A stretch of 64,000 nucleotides of DNA from CAZRHR01 sp964578885 (GCA_964578885.1 CAZOEO010000007.1:69809-133808); one strand, 5' to 3'; numbered from the stretch's first letter, positions 26,190-35,291 are shown. Program-made: numbers and translations. The notes: generated by a model from the sequence alone, not told the origin.

Positions 26190-26519
26190 TTAAACGGAAA
26201 AACTTTCGCCACAGCCGCAGGTTCTGCTGGCATTTGGATTTTGAAAGGCGAATCCCTTTCCATTTAGGCCATCTGAAAAATCCAGACAAGTGCCGGCTAA
26301 ATAGAGCAGACTTTTTTTGTCTACTGCAATGCGGACGCCATTGTCTTCAAATATTTTGTCGGATTCACCGAGGGCCTGGTCGAAGGAAAGGTCATAAGAG
26401 AGACCGGAGCAGCCTCCACCTTTTACCCCAACGCGAATAAAAGTCTCCTGCAAAGTTTTTCCTTGCTCGGCCATAAGCTGCTCTATTTTACGGCGCGCGG
26501 TTTCAGATACGGTAATCAT
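26190..26519 (-). CDS. sufA: A-type iron-sulfur carrier SufA/IscA
   Basis: This 109-residue HesB/IscA-type protein has the three conserved cysteines C37 (GGGCSGLSY), C101 and C103 (RTCGCGESF). It carries clusters from the scaffold to target enzymes. It is first in the operon, and its promoter and a likely operator are just upstream (26565-26601). Confidence 0.94.
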   Translation of the reverse strand: MITVSETARRKIEQLMAEQGKTLQETFIRVGVKGGGCSGLSYDLSFDQALGESDKIFEDNGVRIAVDKKSLLYLAGTCLDFSDGLNGKGFAFQNPNASRTCGCGESFSV

Positions 26520-26564
26520 AAGTTCTCTAATTCTCCTAACAGCGTTCTGTCGATTTGGTTCATC

Positions 26565-26585
26565 TATTTAGAACAAATCTAAATA
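26565..26585. promoter_or_regulatory. Perfect inverted repeat overlapping the suf promoter, likely operator
   Basis: The sequence TATTTAGA-N5-TCTAAATA is a perfect 8-bp inverted repeat with a 5-nt spacer. It fully covers the predicted -7 element of the suf promoter, the classic position for a repressor site. An iron- or Fe-S-sensing regulator (Fur, DtxR or Rrf2 type) is the natural candidate, but no regulator gene is adjacent. It lies 70 nt before the thiL ATG. Confidence 0.55.
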
Positions 26586-26601
26586 ACCAAATTCTATGCA
26601 A
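26574..26601 (-). promoter_or_regulatory. Promoter of suf operon (TTG-N17-TAGATTTG)
   Basis: On the minus strand TTG (26601-26599) and TAGATTTG (26581-26574) are separated by 17 nt, which fits the Bacteroidota consensus. The -7 box is inside the inverted repeat at 26565-26585. The leader before sufA would be about 50 nt. Confidence 0.5.
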
Positions 26602-26654
26602 ATCTAATGAACAATCCCTACCAAGACAAACGATATTTGCGGAAAGATTCAAAT

Positions 26655-27713
26655 ATGTTTCAAGCTTCGGACCTCACTCCTATTTCCGCGATTGGCGAAT
26701 TTGGTTTAATTGAAAAGATACAGACCCTTTTGCCCACCACAGCCACAGTGATGGGAGATGATTGTGCGGTTCTGGGCGATGGACCTGTAAAAACCCTGAT
26801 CACCAAAGATCTTCTTTTAGAGGGTGTTCATTTTGACCTGACCTACGTTCCACCCAAACATCTGGGATATAAATCTGCGATTGTCAATTTAAGTGACATT
26901 GCGGCCATGAACGGTAAACCCAAATATCTGATGTTAGGATTGGGTGTTCCCGCGAACTTCTCCGTGGAAGCCATGGAAGAATTTTTGTTGGGGTTCCAGC
27001 TCGCTTGTTCTGCTTATGAGGTGAGTTTAGTTGGAGGCGACACCACACGAAGCAGCGGCGGATTGCAGATTTCCATTACGGCCATTGGCGAAGCGACGGC
27101 CGACCAAATCGTGTATCGAGGTGGGGCACAGCCCAATGAATTGATTTGTGTAACAGGGAGTCTTGGCTCTGCCTGCGCAGGATTCATGGTTTTAGACCGA
27201 GAACAGAAAATTTTTCAAACCAATCCGGGCGTGCAGCCCGACTTGGAACCACATGCCCTGATTGTAGAAAGACAACTCAAACCCGAGGCCCGTTTCGACA
27301 TTTTGCATGCCCTCCGGCAAAATCAGCTTCAACCCACCTCTATGATTGATATTTCGGATGGTTTAGCACCGGAAATCCTTCATATATGTAAAGCGTCCAA
27401 CGTGGGATGTAGAATTGATGCGGCCCGAATTCCCATTGATCAAGGCGTGTATCATTTGGCCGAAGAAATGAATTTGGATCCGTTTCAACTCGCCTTGTAT
27501 GGCGGCGAAGATTATGAGCTCTTGTTTACGCTACCAGCCAGTGCACATACCCAGGTGAGTTTAATTCCGGACATCCGGGTCATTGGCTACACCACGGACC
27601 AGCCGGGAGCATGGCATTTGGTGGACGACAAAAACCAATTGCACCCTTTGCTTCCCGCAGGTTGGGATAGTTTAAAAGGAACGGGCATGTCGGCGGAATC
27701 CACAGGATTATAA
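26655..27713 (+). CDS. thiL: Thiamine-monophosphate kinase ThiL
   Basis: This 352-residue PurM-like kinase forms thiamine diphosphate. Motifs: ISAIGEFGLI at the N-terminus, GDDCAVL for Mg-ATP, LSDIAAMNGKPKY, LVGGDTTRSSG, and SMIDISDGLAPEI. The ATG at 26655 leaves seven residues before the TPISAIGEF block, as usual. An in-frame ATG at 26607 would add 16 residues. It is divergent from the suf operon and has no thi neighbour. Confidence 0.93.
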   Translation: MFQASDLTPISAIGEFGLIEKIQTLLPTTATVMGDDCAVLGDGPVKTLITKDLLLEGVHFDLTYVPPKHLGYKSAIVNLSDIAAMNGKPKYLMLGLGVPANFSVEAMEEFLLGFQLACSAYEVSLVGGDTTRSSGGLQISITAIGEATADQIVYRGGAQPNELICVTGSLGSACAGFMVLDREQKIFQTNPGVQPDLEPHALIVERQLKPEARFDILHALRQNQLQPTSMIDISDGLAPEILHICKASNVGCRIDAARIPIDQGVYHLAEEMNLDPFQLALYGGEDYELLFTLPASAHTQVSLIPDIRVIGYTTDQPGAWHLVDDKNQLHPLLPAGWDSLKGTGMSAESTGL

Positions 27714-27865
27714 AGTACTTCCTTTATTTTTGAGATGTCAGGCACCATGCCGTCATGGTCTTGAAGAACATCCGGCCGATGATAAAAACCCAAAGCCAGA
27801 ACAGTTAACCAAACATGGTTGTCCGGGTGAATCATGCGGAAAAGGCTCTGAAAAGTATAGGGTTC
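27714..27865. other. Short convergent intergenic region, nothing recognised
   Basis: These 152 bp lie between the thiL stop and the stop of the minus-strand GT4 gene. No hairpin with a T run and no convincing gene is seen; weak open frames on both strands lack similarity to anything recognised. Confidence 0.4.
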
Positions 27866-29023
27866 TCAGTTTCCTTTCTCAAGAACAGCCTGGTGATAAA
27901 GGCTCAGAAGTTTTTCGGTATAAGGCTTAAAATCGAATTGCTGTGCAGTGGCCAATGCTCCTTTGGAGCAATGAGTCCATAGGTCTTGTTCTTGAGAAAG
28001 AGCGAGAAGTTTGTCGGCAAACGCGTTGGCATCCTGGGCGGAAAACATCCAGCCATTTTCGCCTTGCGCATGTAATTTCCGGTTTCCGTGACCATCTAAA
28101 GCCAAAACAGGTAAGCCACAGGCCATGGCTTCAATTATCACCAAACCAAAAGGTTCATACGTGGCGGTATGCACGTACGCCTGAGCCTGTTGAAGATATT
28201 TTTGCACCTCGGGCAACTGGCCGGGAGCACTTACAAAATCCGTCAGATTGCGGAGCTCAATCTCGGAAAGAAGCTGTTGGCGAAGCGGGCCATCTCCATA
28301 CATTTCCACACGGACATCCAGATTTCTTGATCGGCAAGCTTCGGCAATATCCAGTAAAAACCGTTGATTCTTTTTCGCTACAAAAGAGCCAATATTGGCG
28401 ATGGTAAAAGGCGATTTACGATAGCGGGCCTGAAACGGTAAAAAACGACTTACGTCAATCGCATTATCTAACTGTACAATTTTCCCCCTTAATGCTTTGG
28501 GCAAGACCTGTTGAAAATAAGTTTGCGTATCGGGGCTAATGGCCAGGAAACAGGGAGGCACCTTCAAATAAGCACGTAGCAAATGAAACCGTTCATAGGC
28601 TTCGGTCCATCGTACTTTAGATGACCAATCGGCCCGGGTGAGCGGTCGAAGTTGCCGCATATTATCGTGACAATGCGTGAAATAAGCGATTTCCGGCCTG
28701 GGTCGATAATGCGCCACCCATTCAGCTTCATACAAATGAGAATGAACAATATGGGGTTTTAGTTCTCGAAGAAGTTTCTCATAGCCCCCGGTTTCGACGG
28801 TCCATTTCCCGGAAAGCGAAGGAATCACACGAGAACGGGTAATGACTGGATGAATTTCCGGGTATTCTGCTTGATATCCGTTTTCATCCTGGAGGGTGGC
28901 CAACACGACTTCTGTCTGGCCGGCCTCACGAAGATGACTTACCATATCTAAGGCCATCCTTTCGGCCCCGCCACGATAAAGGTTAGGAATCAGATGGAGT
29001 ATACGTAATTTTTCCCTACCCAT
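27866..29023 (-). CDS. Glycosyltransferase family 4
   Basis: This 385-residue GT-B enzyme has an N-terminal acceptor domain (ILHLIPNLYRGGAERMALDM) and a C-terminal GT4 domain with IGSFVAKKNQRFLLDIA and the nucleotide-sugar motif YEPFGLVIIEAMACGLPVLA (EX7E). It adds a sugar to a glycan or lipid intermediate on the cytoplasmic face. It is the last gene of the wbpB-led run, 3 nt after the preceding GT. Donor and acceptor are unknown. Confidence 0.88.
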   Translation of the reverse strand: MGREKLRILHLIPNLYRGGAERMALDMVSHLREAGQTEVVLATLQDENGYQAEYPEIHPVITRSRVIPSLSGKWTVETGGYEKLLRELKPHIVHSHLYEAEWVAHYRPRPEIAYFTHCHDNMRQLRPLTRADWSSKVRWTEAYERFHLLRAYLKVPPCFLAISPDTQTYFQQVLPKALRGKIVQLDNAIDVSRFLPFQARYRKSPFTIANIGSFVAKKNQRFLLDIAEACRSRNLDVRVEMYGDGPLRQQLLSEIELRNLTDFVSAPGQLPEVQKYLQQAQAYVHTATYEPFGLVIIEAMACGLPVLALDGHGNRKLHAQGENGWMFSAQDANAFADKLLALSQEQDLWTHCSKGALATAQQFDFKPYTEKLLSLYHQAVLEKGN

Positions 29024-29026
29024 GCT

Positions 29027-30331
29027 TTAACCTCTTAATCCCTTGGATTGGGCATATACTTCTTTTAGGGCGTCGGCCATGACATTGGCCTGGTGTTTTC
29101 TGGAAAAAAAGGAAGCCGCTTCTTCTCTATAGGTTTCTTTACGAAGGGCTTGCGGATCATTTATAGCCTGTTGTATGGCTTTGGCCAGATCATTTACTTG
29201 TTGAAAAACGGCGCCCTGACCAAGATTTTCCACGAGGTTACGCATCAAACCACGGTCATCCGGAATCACCCAGATGGGTCGTTGAACCGCGATATACTCA
29301 ATTACTTTGGTATAAATCGCTTGAAAATACGGATCTGAAAGGGCAATGAGAACATCTGCATGTTGGATTTGGGCCATGCTTTGATCTCTGGAAAGACGCG
29401 GCGTAAGGGTGATAAAATCAGCCAAATGAGGTTTATAATTCCTGACACGTTGTGCCTGATCGGGAAAATGTTCGAGCCCTACCATGCGCAATTCCAAATC
29501 ACCAGGTGTCATTTTTCCCTGTTGCCACAGGACATCCATGGCATCCAATAAAAATTCAATATCCTGGGTGGGTTTTAAAGTGCCGTTATGCACCATCACT
29601 AATTTCGCTGGCCCGTGTGTATCCAGCATGTTCTGCGGCAAATCCCGAAATCCGTTATAGACGGTATAGGCAGGTTTTTCGAGAAGAAAGGAATAAAAAT
29701 CCGATAGTGCAGGACTGGCGGTGGTAATGGCCGCCGCCGTCCGTACAAATTTATTTTCGCGGTTCCATTCCAAGGCCCTCACCAGGCGATGCACCCATCC
29801 TTTTCGCCGAATGGTTTCCTGACTCAGATACCAGCCATCGCGATAATCGGCCACCCAGGGAATATCGAACGTTTTAGAGAGGCGCGCAGCATGACGAAAA
29901 TTTTGCCAGGGATTGGCCGTGGCCAGAATTAAATCGACCGGGTGAGACTGCAAGTAATCCTTGGCGGCAGCATGTAAATGGGCATGTCTGTCGAAAGTAT
30001 CTGAAAAAAACGATCCTGCATTCCACAGAAAAGTAAATGCCTTTCGCAGTGTACCGGCAGTGTTCCATCCCCATTTTCGAATCATCCAATCGGTGGGTGT
30101 CATTTTATTCGGCACCCGAATAATGGTCACCGAAGGAGATTCCTCACGGGTTTGCTGACTGGCTTTTCCGAAGATCCAGGCACGAGGATCGGTTTCCGGG
30201 CCTTTCCAATCTTTTGTAATGACCGTCAGCTGAAAACCCAGGGCAGGCAAATGCTGTACCCAACCGAGCGGCCTTTCCGCCGCCACGGTATTTAAAGGCG
30301 GATAATCATTGCAAATAATCAGAATTTTCAT
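29027..30331 (-). CDS. Glycosyltransferase, GT4-like
   Basis: This 434-residue GT-B protein begins MKILIICNDYPPLNTVAAER and has the DYRDGW and ITTASPAL motifs seen in family 4 sugar transferases of Bacteroidota. The C-terminal acid motif is weak (DPYFQAIYTKVIEYIAVQRP), so the catalytic EX7E is only partly recognisable. It overlaps the upstream aminotransferase by 4 nt (ATGA). The target sugar is unknown. Confidence 0.8.
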   Translation of the reverse strand: MKILIICNDYPPLNTVAAERPLGWVQHLPALGFQLTVITKDWKGPETDPRAWIFGKASQQTREESPSVTIIRVPNKMTPTDWMIRKWGWNTAGTLRKAFTFLWNAGSFFSDTFDRHAHLHAAAKDYLQSHPVDLILATANPWQNFRHAARLSKTFDIPWVADYRDGWYLSQETIRRKGWVHRLVRALEWNRENKFVRTAAAITTASPALSDFYSFLLEKPAYTVYNGFRDLPQNMLDTHGPAKLVMVHNGTLKPTQDIEFLLDAMDVLWQQGKMTPGDLELRMVGLEHFPDQAQRVRNYKPHLADFITLTPRLSRDQSMAQIQHADVLIALSDPYFQAIYTKVIEYIAVQRPIWVIPDDRGLMRNLVENLGQGAVFQQVNDLAKAIQQAINDPQALRKETYREEAASFFSRKHQANVMADALKEVYAQSKGLRG

Positions 30332-31437
30332 GCCGGAAAGGCCTTTAGGACATCACATACATAGGTGATTTCCTCTTGGGTCATTTCGGGAAAAATGGGC
30401 AAAGACAAAATGCGATCCTGGTAGGCACGTACCACCGGAAAGTCGTTTTCCCCTGGTTTTGGATAACAATCGAGGAAGGGCAGCCCTTTCGGATAATGTA
30501 TAGCGGTTTGGATGCCACGTTCTTTCAGATAAGCCATGAGGGATTCCCGCTGGTCAGTTTCTATGACAAACAAATGATAGACATGGCGTTGGCCTTCAGG
30601 TAAAATCTGTAATCCAAAGTTCGTTCCGGCCAATTGCTGCCGATAGGTGTCAGCAACCCGGTTTCTTTCTTGGGTCCAGAACTCCAGGTGAGGTAGTTTC
30701 GCCAACAAAATTCCCGCTTGCAGTGCGTCCAGGCGGCTATTCCGTCCTTGCATTAAGTGCTGGTGTTTGGATTTTTGGCCGTGATTAGCCATCATACGGC
30801 AACGTTCCGCCAAATCGCCATCATGGGTAAGAATAGCGCCAGCGTCGCCGTAGGCACCCAAATTTTTCCCGGGATAAAAAGAGAAGGTAGATGCTTTTCC
30901 GAGTGTTCCGGCTAGTTTTCCCTGATAAGAAGCCAGGTGCGCCTGGGCACAATCTTCGAAAACCAAAAGGCCATGTTGGTCAGCGATTTTTTGAATGGCA
31001 TTCATATCTGCCATCATGCCTGTTAAATGCACTGGAATAATGGCTTTGGTTCTAGGCGTAATGGCGGCTTCGATGGCGGATGGATCCATGGTGTAATTCA
31101 ATGGAAGGGTATCCACAAAGACGGGCGTAGCGCCGATAGTAGAAACGGCTTCGGAGGTAGATATCCAACTATGCGCCGGAACAATGACTTCATCCCCTGC
31201 GCCAATACCGCAAGCCTGCAAAACAATTTCTATGGCATCAGTTCCGTTGGCAACGGCGATACAATGCGGCACGCCCATGGCATTTGCAAAAGCGTTTTCA
31301 AAGGACCGGACGGTTTCTCCGCCGATAAAATCAGCATTCAGAATGCTGGATTGAATGGCAGCATCGATGTCTTGTTGAATGGTGCGATACTGGCGCACTA
31401 AATCCACAAAAGGGACGTCCATATGGGGTAAAGCCAT
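30328..31437 (-). CDS. wbpE: DegT/DnrJ sugar aminotransferase, WbpE-like
   Basis: This 369-residue PLP enzyme converts a keto nucleotide sugar to an amino sugar. The PLP lysine is K191 in FSFYPGKNLGAYGDAGAI; VANGTDAIEIVL and EDCAQAH are typical. With a WbpB-like oxidase and WbpD-like acetyltransferase in the same run, the best reading is WbpE/WlbC: amination at C3 of UDP-3-keto-GlcNAcA using glutamate. Sequence alone would also allow other C3 or C4 sugar transaminases. It overlaps the next GT by 4 nt. Confidence 0.82.
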   Translation of the reverse strand: MALPHMDVPFVDLVRQYRTIQQDIDAAIQSSILNADFIGGETVRSFENAFANAMGVPHCIAVANGTDAIEIVLQACGIGAGDEVIVPAHSWISTSEAVSTIGATPVFVDTLPLNYTMDPSAIEAAITPRTKAIIPVHLTGMMADMNAIQKIADQHGLLVFEDCAQAHLASYQGKLAGTLGKASTFSFYPGKNLGAYGDAGAILTHDGDLAERCRMMANHGQKSKHQHLMQGRNSRLDALQAGILLAKLPHLEFWTQERNRVADTYRQQLAGTNFGLQILPEGQRHVYHLFVIETDQRESLMAYLKERGIQTAIHYPKGLPFLDCYPKPGENDFPVVRAYQDRILSLPIFPEMTQEEITYVCDVLKAFPA

Positions 31438-31458
31438 GTTACAAAGATTGAAATAATT

Positions 31459-32673
31459 TTACGTATGAATTAAAGATGTACAAATCTGCTGAATGATTTG
31501 TAAAACTTCGGGCGTCAGTTCCAGGTCTTCCTCATCTCCCACCGATGGGCAACAAATAACGTGATGGGGAATATTCAGGGATGCGGCCAATGCATAAAAA
31601 TCCGCATTGACTCTAAATCGTGACTTTGGGTAGAGTTCGATGAAAGTACACTTGCTCGAGGTAACCATATGAGAAAGGCCGGCGCCATGAGGCATGATGG
31701 CTACTTTCGCACGTCTAAAAAAGGCGATTTGCTGCATGAGGGACTCCTCTTCCAGGGAAACTATCTGAACATGTGCAGGTGCTAAAACTTGAGCCAATAC
31801 ATCCGAATTGATGAGTCGGCGCGCGGTCGCATTTTTACGGGACACCACCAGCACGTCGATGGGTGGCATTTCGGGTAAATGATGAACAGCAGGATGTTGG
31901 TTAAAAAAGCGATACCATTGTGGGTGTTTTAAGGTTTGCCAAAGCAAGTCGCGATTTCGTAAAAAACTATAGCTTGGTAAAATCAAGGTTTTCACCCTCA
32001 TTCGCCCCGGTTTATAGGTATAAAGGCGATCGTCGTTCAGGTTAAAATAAAAAGACAACAAGGGCTTTACAAAAGCAGGGGGATTCTCAGGTAAAAGGAT
32101 ATGGGGCCGGATACCCGTTTCGGCTGTAAACTTCTCCAGAAATTGCAGTCTGGGCAAGGTTTCCAGATAAAAATGATAAAAATTTCGGGATAACTTATTG
32201 AACAAAACGATGGCCGCTTCAGGTCCTTCCTGTATGGGATATTTGTTTAATTGAAAAAAATATTGGTGATCCATGGAGCGGTGGAAATACTCCAGTTGCC
32301 CCAAACAGGCCTCAACAATAACCTTCCCATTCCGGTGTACGTGTATTCCGTTCTGACCAATAACCTCAGCATCATGAAAAACAGCATAATAGGGAGCTGG
32401 TAATTGCTTAGGTTCTCCAAAAATGACTTCAAGCCATTGATTGTCTTCGGCCGAGTACCCGTAGGTTTTTAAGTTACTAAAAAATTCAGGACCACCGGTA
32501 GTTTCTTCGGGGAAGGCCTCCCAAACAAAATCCGCATATTCTTTGGTACTTTCTGAAGAGATTTGAGGAATCTTTGCGCTCTTTTCCAGCGTTTTTCTCC
32601 AAAGATACCGCTCCTTTTCGGACACAAGCCAAATATGTAATGGCTTGAATTTACGGATCATACGCTTAAGCAT
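31459..32673 (-). CDS. Glycosyltransferase family 61 (DUF563)
   Basis: This 404-residue protein has the GT61 pattern: FYHFYLETLPRLQFLEKF, VSRKNATARRLINSD, and the C-terminal PHGAGLSHMVTSSKCTFIEL. GT61 enzymes transfer pentoses or hexoses in diverse glycans. The ATG at 32673 is chosen; the frame is open further upstream but that stretch overlaps the wbpD-like gene. It sits 5 nt after that gene. A second GT61 lies at 44444-45541. Confidence 0.85.
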   Translation of the reverse strand: MLKRMIRKFKPLHIWLVSEKERYLWRKTLEKSAKIPQISSESTKEYADFVWEAFPEETTGGPEFFSNLKTYGYSAEDNQWLEVIFGEPKQLPAPYYAVFHDAEVIGQNGIHVHRNGKVIVEACLGQLEYFHRSMDHQYFFQLNKYPIQEGPEAAIVLFNKLSRNFYHFYLETLPRLQFLEKFTAETGIRPHILLPENPPAFVKPLLSFYFNLNDDRLYTYKPGRMRVKTLILPSYSFLRNRDLLWQTLKHPQWYRFFNQHPAVHHLPEMPPIDVLVVSRKNATARRLINSDVLAQVLAPAHVQIVSLEEESLMQQIAFFRRAKVAIMPHGAGLSHMVTSSKCTFIELYPKSRFRVNADFYALAASLNIPHHVICCPSVGDEEDLELTPEVLQIIQQICTSLIHT

Positions 32674-32678
32674 AACAC

Positions 32679-33137
32679 TCAGCGAATTTTTCTGGCAGGA
32701 TTCCCTGCGTAAATTCCCGGCTCGGAAATATCCTTGGTGACCACTGACCCTGCACCTATCACCACATGGTCGCAAACCGTCACTGGCATCATGGTTGCAT
32801 TCGACCCAATAGACACATGGTTTCCGATGCGTGTTTTCTCCCACAATTCCTTGTTTCCACGAGCTGGTCCACCTGTACGAAAGGCATCATTTACGAACAT
32901 GACTCCATGCCCAATAAAACAATGCTCGCCGATGTCAACACCTTCACAAATAAATGTGTGAGATTGCACACGGGTATGCGCACCAATGTTGACTTCTTTT
33001 TGAATTTCACAAAATGGCCCCACAAAAACCTGATCTCCCAGCACACATCCATACAGGTTGCTTGGCATCACGATTGTTACATCTGATCCTGAAACTACAT
33101 CCTCTCTAACTCCGACTTGTTTTAAGATGGGATCCAT
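32679..33137 (-). CDS. wbpD: Left-handed beta-helix N-acetyltransferase, WbpD-like
   Basis: This 152-residue protein consists of hexapeptide repeats (LGDQVFVGPFCEIQ, IGEHCFIGHGVMFVND) ending in VIGAGSVVTKD and GIYAGNPARKI. It is close in layout to WbpD/WlbB, which acetylates the 3-amino group of UDP-GlcNAc3NA. It overlaps the wbpB-like gene by 16 nt, the arrangement expected for sequential steps. Confidence 0.85.
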   Translation of the reverse strand: MDPILKQVGVREDVVSGSDVTIVMPSNLYGCVLGDQVFVGPFCEIQKEVNIGAHTRVQSHTFICEGVDIGEHCFIGHGVMFVNDAFRTGGPARGNKELWEKTRIGNHVSIGSNATMMPVTVCDHVVIGAGSVVTKDISEPGIYAGNPARKIR

Positions 33138-34144
33138 ACCGCGTTTTTATACATTTCTTCAATGGCCTGAACGGTTTTCATTCCGTCCAGTGCGTTGGTG
33201 GTTTGGGCAGATTGTCCTTTCATAAAATCTACCACATTCTGGATCATCACATCGTGATTAGACATGCTGCCTTTGTAAAAACCATAATCATTAGCTTTTT
33301 CAATGGTTTCGATAACCAGAGGCTCCAATCCATCTAATTCCTGATATTCGAGCGTATTGAGATATTGCCCCCCAACTTTAATGGTGGCCTTTTCGGCAAA
33401 TACCGTAATTGAACCTTCCATGTTTTTATGCGTAGCGCAAGTCGTGTAGTTCATGGAACCAAGCACATTACCAGGCAGTTGAAAAGTAAAAGTCCCTGTA
33501 TCTTCAAACTGAATTAAATCGCCATGATTGGCGTTGGTAATGGAACCTTGTGGGTGCTTGATATACCCAAACAGATAATGAATAATATCAATAAAATGAG
33601 AAAACTGGGTAAACAGGGTTCCCCCGTCTAAATCTTTGCTTCCTTTCCAGTCGGAATCGGTATAATATCTTGCATTTCTATTCCAATAGCAATTTAGATT
33701 GACCATATAGATTTTACCCAACTTCTCCTCTTCCATCAGTTTTTTCAGGGCAACAATAGGAGGATTATATCTATTCTGCTTTACCACAAAAAGATTTAAA
33801 TGCCGGTTCATGGCTTCATGAATCATTTGCTCACAATCTTCTGAGTTAAGCGCCATTGGTTTTTCCACCACGACATGCTTTTGACTTTTCAAAGCAGCAA
33901 TAGCCCCTTGGGCGTGCAGTCCGTTTGGGGTGCAGATGTTCACCACATCCATGGGGACCTCTAAAAACGATTCTAAAGTATAAAATGGCTGAGTATTAAA
34001 TAATTCAGCTAAAGCCTTTGCGCGTTCAGGTTTGATATCATACACTCCGGCAAGTTCGGCTTCCGGATGATTACAAATGTGCTCAGCATGCCGTTTACCA
34101 ATGTATCCCGCACCAAGAATCCCAAACCTCAACTTTGTCATCAT
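33122..34144 (-). CDS. wbpB: Gfo/Idh/MocA nucleotide-sugar dehydrogenase, WbpB-like
   Basis: This 340-residue Rossmann-fold oxidoreductase has GILGAGYIGKRHAEHI for NAD, the family EKPMAL, and VVKQNRYNPPIVALKKLM, a stretch characteristic of WbpB/WlbA. It oxidises C3 of UDP-GlcNAcA to the 3-keto sugar used by WbpE. It is the first gene of the 34.1-27.9 kb run. Two adjacent ATG codons are available as starts. Confidence 0.87.
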   Translation of the reverse strand: MMTKLRFGILGAGYIGKRHAEHICNHPEAELAGVYDIKPERAKALAELFNTQPFYTLESFLEVPMDVVNICTPNGLHAQGAIAALKSQKHVVVEKPMALNSEDCEQMIHEAMNRHLNLFVVKQNRYNPPIVALKKLMEEEKLGKIYMVNLNCYWNRNARYYTDSDWKGSKDLDGGTLFTQFSHFIDIIHYLFGYIKHPQGSITNANHGDLIQFEDTGTFTFQLPGNVLGSMNYTTCATHKNMEGSITVFAEKATIKVGGQYLNTLEYQELDGLEPLVIETIEKANDYGFYKGSMSNHDVMIQNVVDFMKGQSAQTTNALDGMKTVQAIEEMYKNAVWIPS

Positions 34145-34155
34145 TTAAATTTTGC

Positions 34156-34163
34156 CAAATATA
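34156..34163 (-). promoter_or_regulatory. Possible -7 element of the wbpB-led run
   Basis: TATATTTG on the minus strand fits TAnnTTTG and ends 11 nt before the outer ATG of the wbpB-like gene. No -33 TTG at 17-23 nt was found. Confidence 0.33.
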
Positions 34164-34340
34164 CAAGTACAAGATTGGATGTCATTGCTGAGGGAAACAT
34201 TTTGTAAAGAATTTTTAAACACTCAAAAGAGTCATTTAATCATCGTTTTACACATTTAGTTTTTTTCTTGTCCTAAAAAGACAAAGAAGATATTTTGGGT
34301 TTTTAAAACACTATATTTCTTTATACTAAAAACTTTTCAA

Positions 34341-34348
34341 TAATTTTG
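34341..34348 (+). promoter_or_regulatory. Possible -7 element of the FkbM gene
   Basis: TAATTTTG fits TAnnTTTG and lies about 64 nt before the GTG start at 34413. No clear -33 element accompanies it. Confidence 0.3.
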
Positions 34349-34412
34349 AAGGCTCAAATGGGTTTTAATTACTCTTTTTTCAACCCTAAATAAGACAAAT
34401 CCTTGACATCCT

Positions 34413-35291
34413 GTGAAGTTTACAAGCCTCATTTACCCTCTGATCAAAAAGCTATATTCTCACCTTCCGTTTAAAAAAAGTATTTGCCTCATTTTGAGAA
34501 CATTTCCGGCAAAACACAAGTTTTACAAAGACTTCAGATTTCACGGAAATTTCAAGGTAAGGATGGGGAATGAATTTTTAATATTAGGAAACTGGGGAGG
34601 AAGCATTGAAAATGAGATTTTTTGGAAAGGTCTTTATGGCTGGGAAGGGGAATCCATTAAGCTATGGATTCAGGAAGTTCGCAAAGCCAACGTCATTTTC
34701 GACGTAGGCGCCAATACCGGAATCTATGCCCTTATCGCCCATCGGTTAAATCCCAAAGCTAAAGTATATGCTTTTGAACCTGTGGACTATACTTACCAAA
34801 GAATGTTAGAAAACTTTTCCAAGAACCAAGCCACCATACATCCTAGCGACTTCGCCCTATCTGATGTCACCGGCATTTCCACCATTTATGAGACGGTAGA
34901 TACCAACCAAACCTCTTCTTCTTTATCGCCTGATAAAAGTAAAAACTGGGAAGGATTTAAGGGAGAACTTATTGAAAAGCAAATCCGGGCCATACGCCTG
35001 GATGATTTTATGGCCAGAGAGGAACTCACCGAACTCTCGCTTATGAAAATCGATGTAGAAATGTTCGAGCCACAAGTACTTATGGGTATGGGAGAATGGC
35101 TGAAGGAACACAGGCCCAAAATGCTCATCGAAATTTTAACACCCAAAGTGGCCGACCAGGTTTCTGCATTAATTGATGGTTTGGGTTACCACATTTATCA
35201 TGTGCACGACGAACACGGGCCTCAAAAAGTTGATCGAATTACCGCAAGGCCCATTCATTGGAATTACTTCCTCACTATCAGCGAACTTTAA
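34413..35291 (+). CDS. FkbM family methyltransferase
   Basis: This 292-residue SAM-dependent methyltransferase has motif I VIFDVGANTGIYAL, YAFEPVDYTYQRML, and MKIDVEMFEPQVLMGM, all FkbM-like. Such enzymes O-methylate sugars or other hydroxyls. The start is GTG; the next Met lies too far in. It is the only plus-strand gene within the 27.9-56.8 kb region and splits the polysaccharide genes into two runs. Its 3' end converges with the WbpG-like gene, 57 bp apart. Confidence 0.87.
   Translation: MKFTSLIYPLIKKLYSHLPFKKSICLILRTFPAKHKFYKDFRFHGNFKVRMGNEFLILGNWGGSIENEIFWKGLYGWEGESIKLWIQEVRKANVIFDVGANTGIYALIAHRLNPKAKVYAFEPVDYTYQRMLENFSKNQATIHPSDFALSDVTGISTIYETVDTNQTSSSLSPDKSKNWEGFKGELIEKQIRAIRLDDFMAREELTELSLMKIDVEMFEPQVLMGMGEWLKEHRPKMLIEILTPKVADQVSALIDGLGYHIYHVHDEHGPQKVDRITARPIHWNYFLTISEL

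Larger units (their letters stand above)
34145..34412. other. AT-rich divergent intergenic region inside the polysaccharide locus
   Basis: These 268 bp separate the minus wbpB-like gene from the plus FkbM gene and are clearly more AT-rich than the flanking genes. They hold -7-like boxes for each direction (34156-34163 and 34341-34348). No gene or terminator is seen. Confidence 0.5.

Noticed and set aside
27587..27930. Weak open frames on both strands across the thiL / GT4 intergenic gap
   Set aside because: They overlap the 3' ends of two well supported genes, have no recognisable domain or start signal, and look like chance frames.
32674..32844. 57-residue N-terminal extension of the GT61 gene
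   Set aside because: It overlaps the WbpD-like gene in another frame and its residues (Cys/Arg-rich) do not fit the family.
34401..34412. TTGACA sequence before the FkbM gene as a sigma70 -35 box
   Set aside because: It lies only a few bases before the start codon, with no room for a -10 element, and Bacteroidota promoters do not use this consensus.
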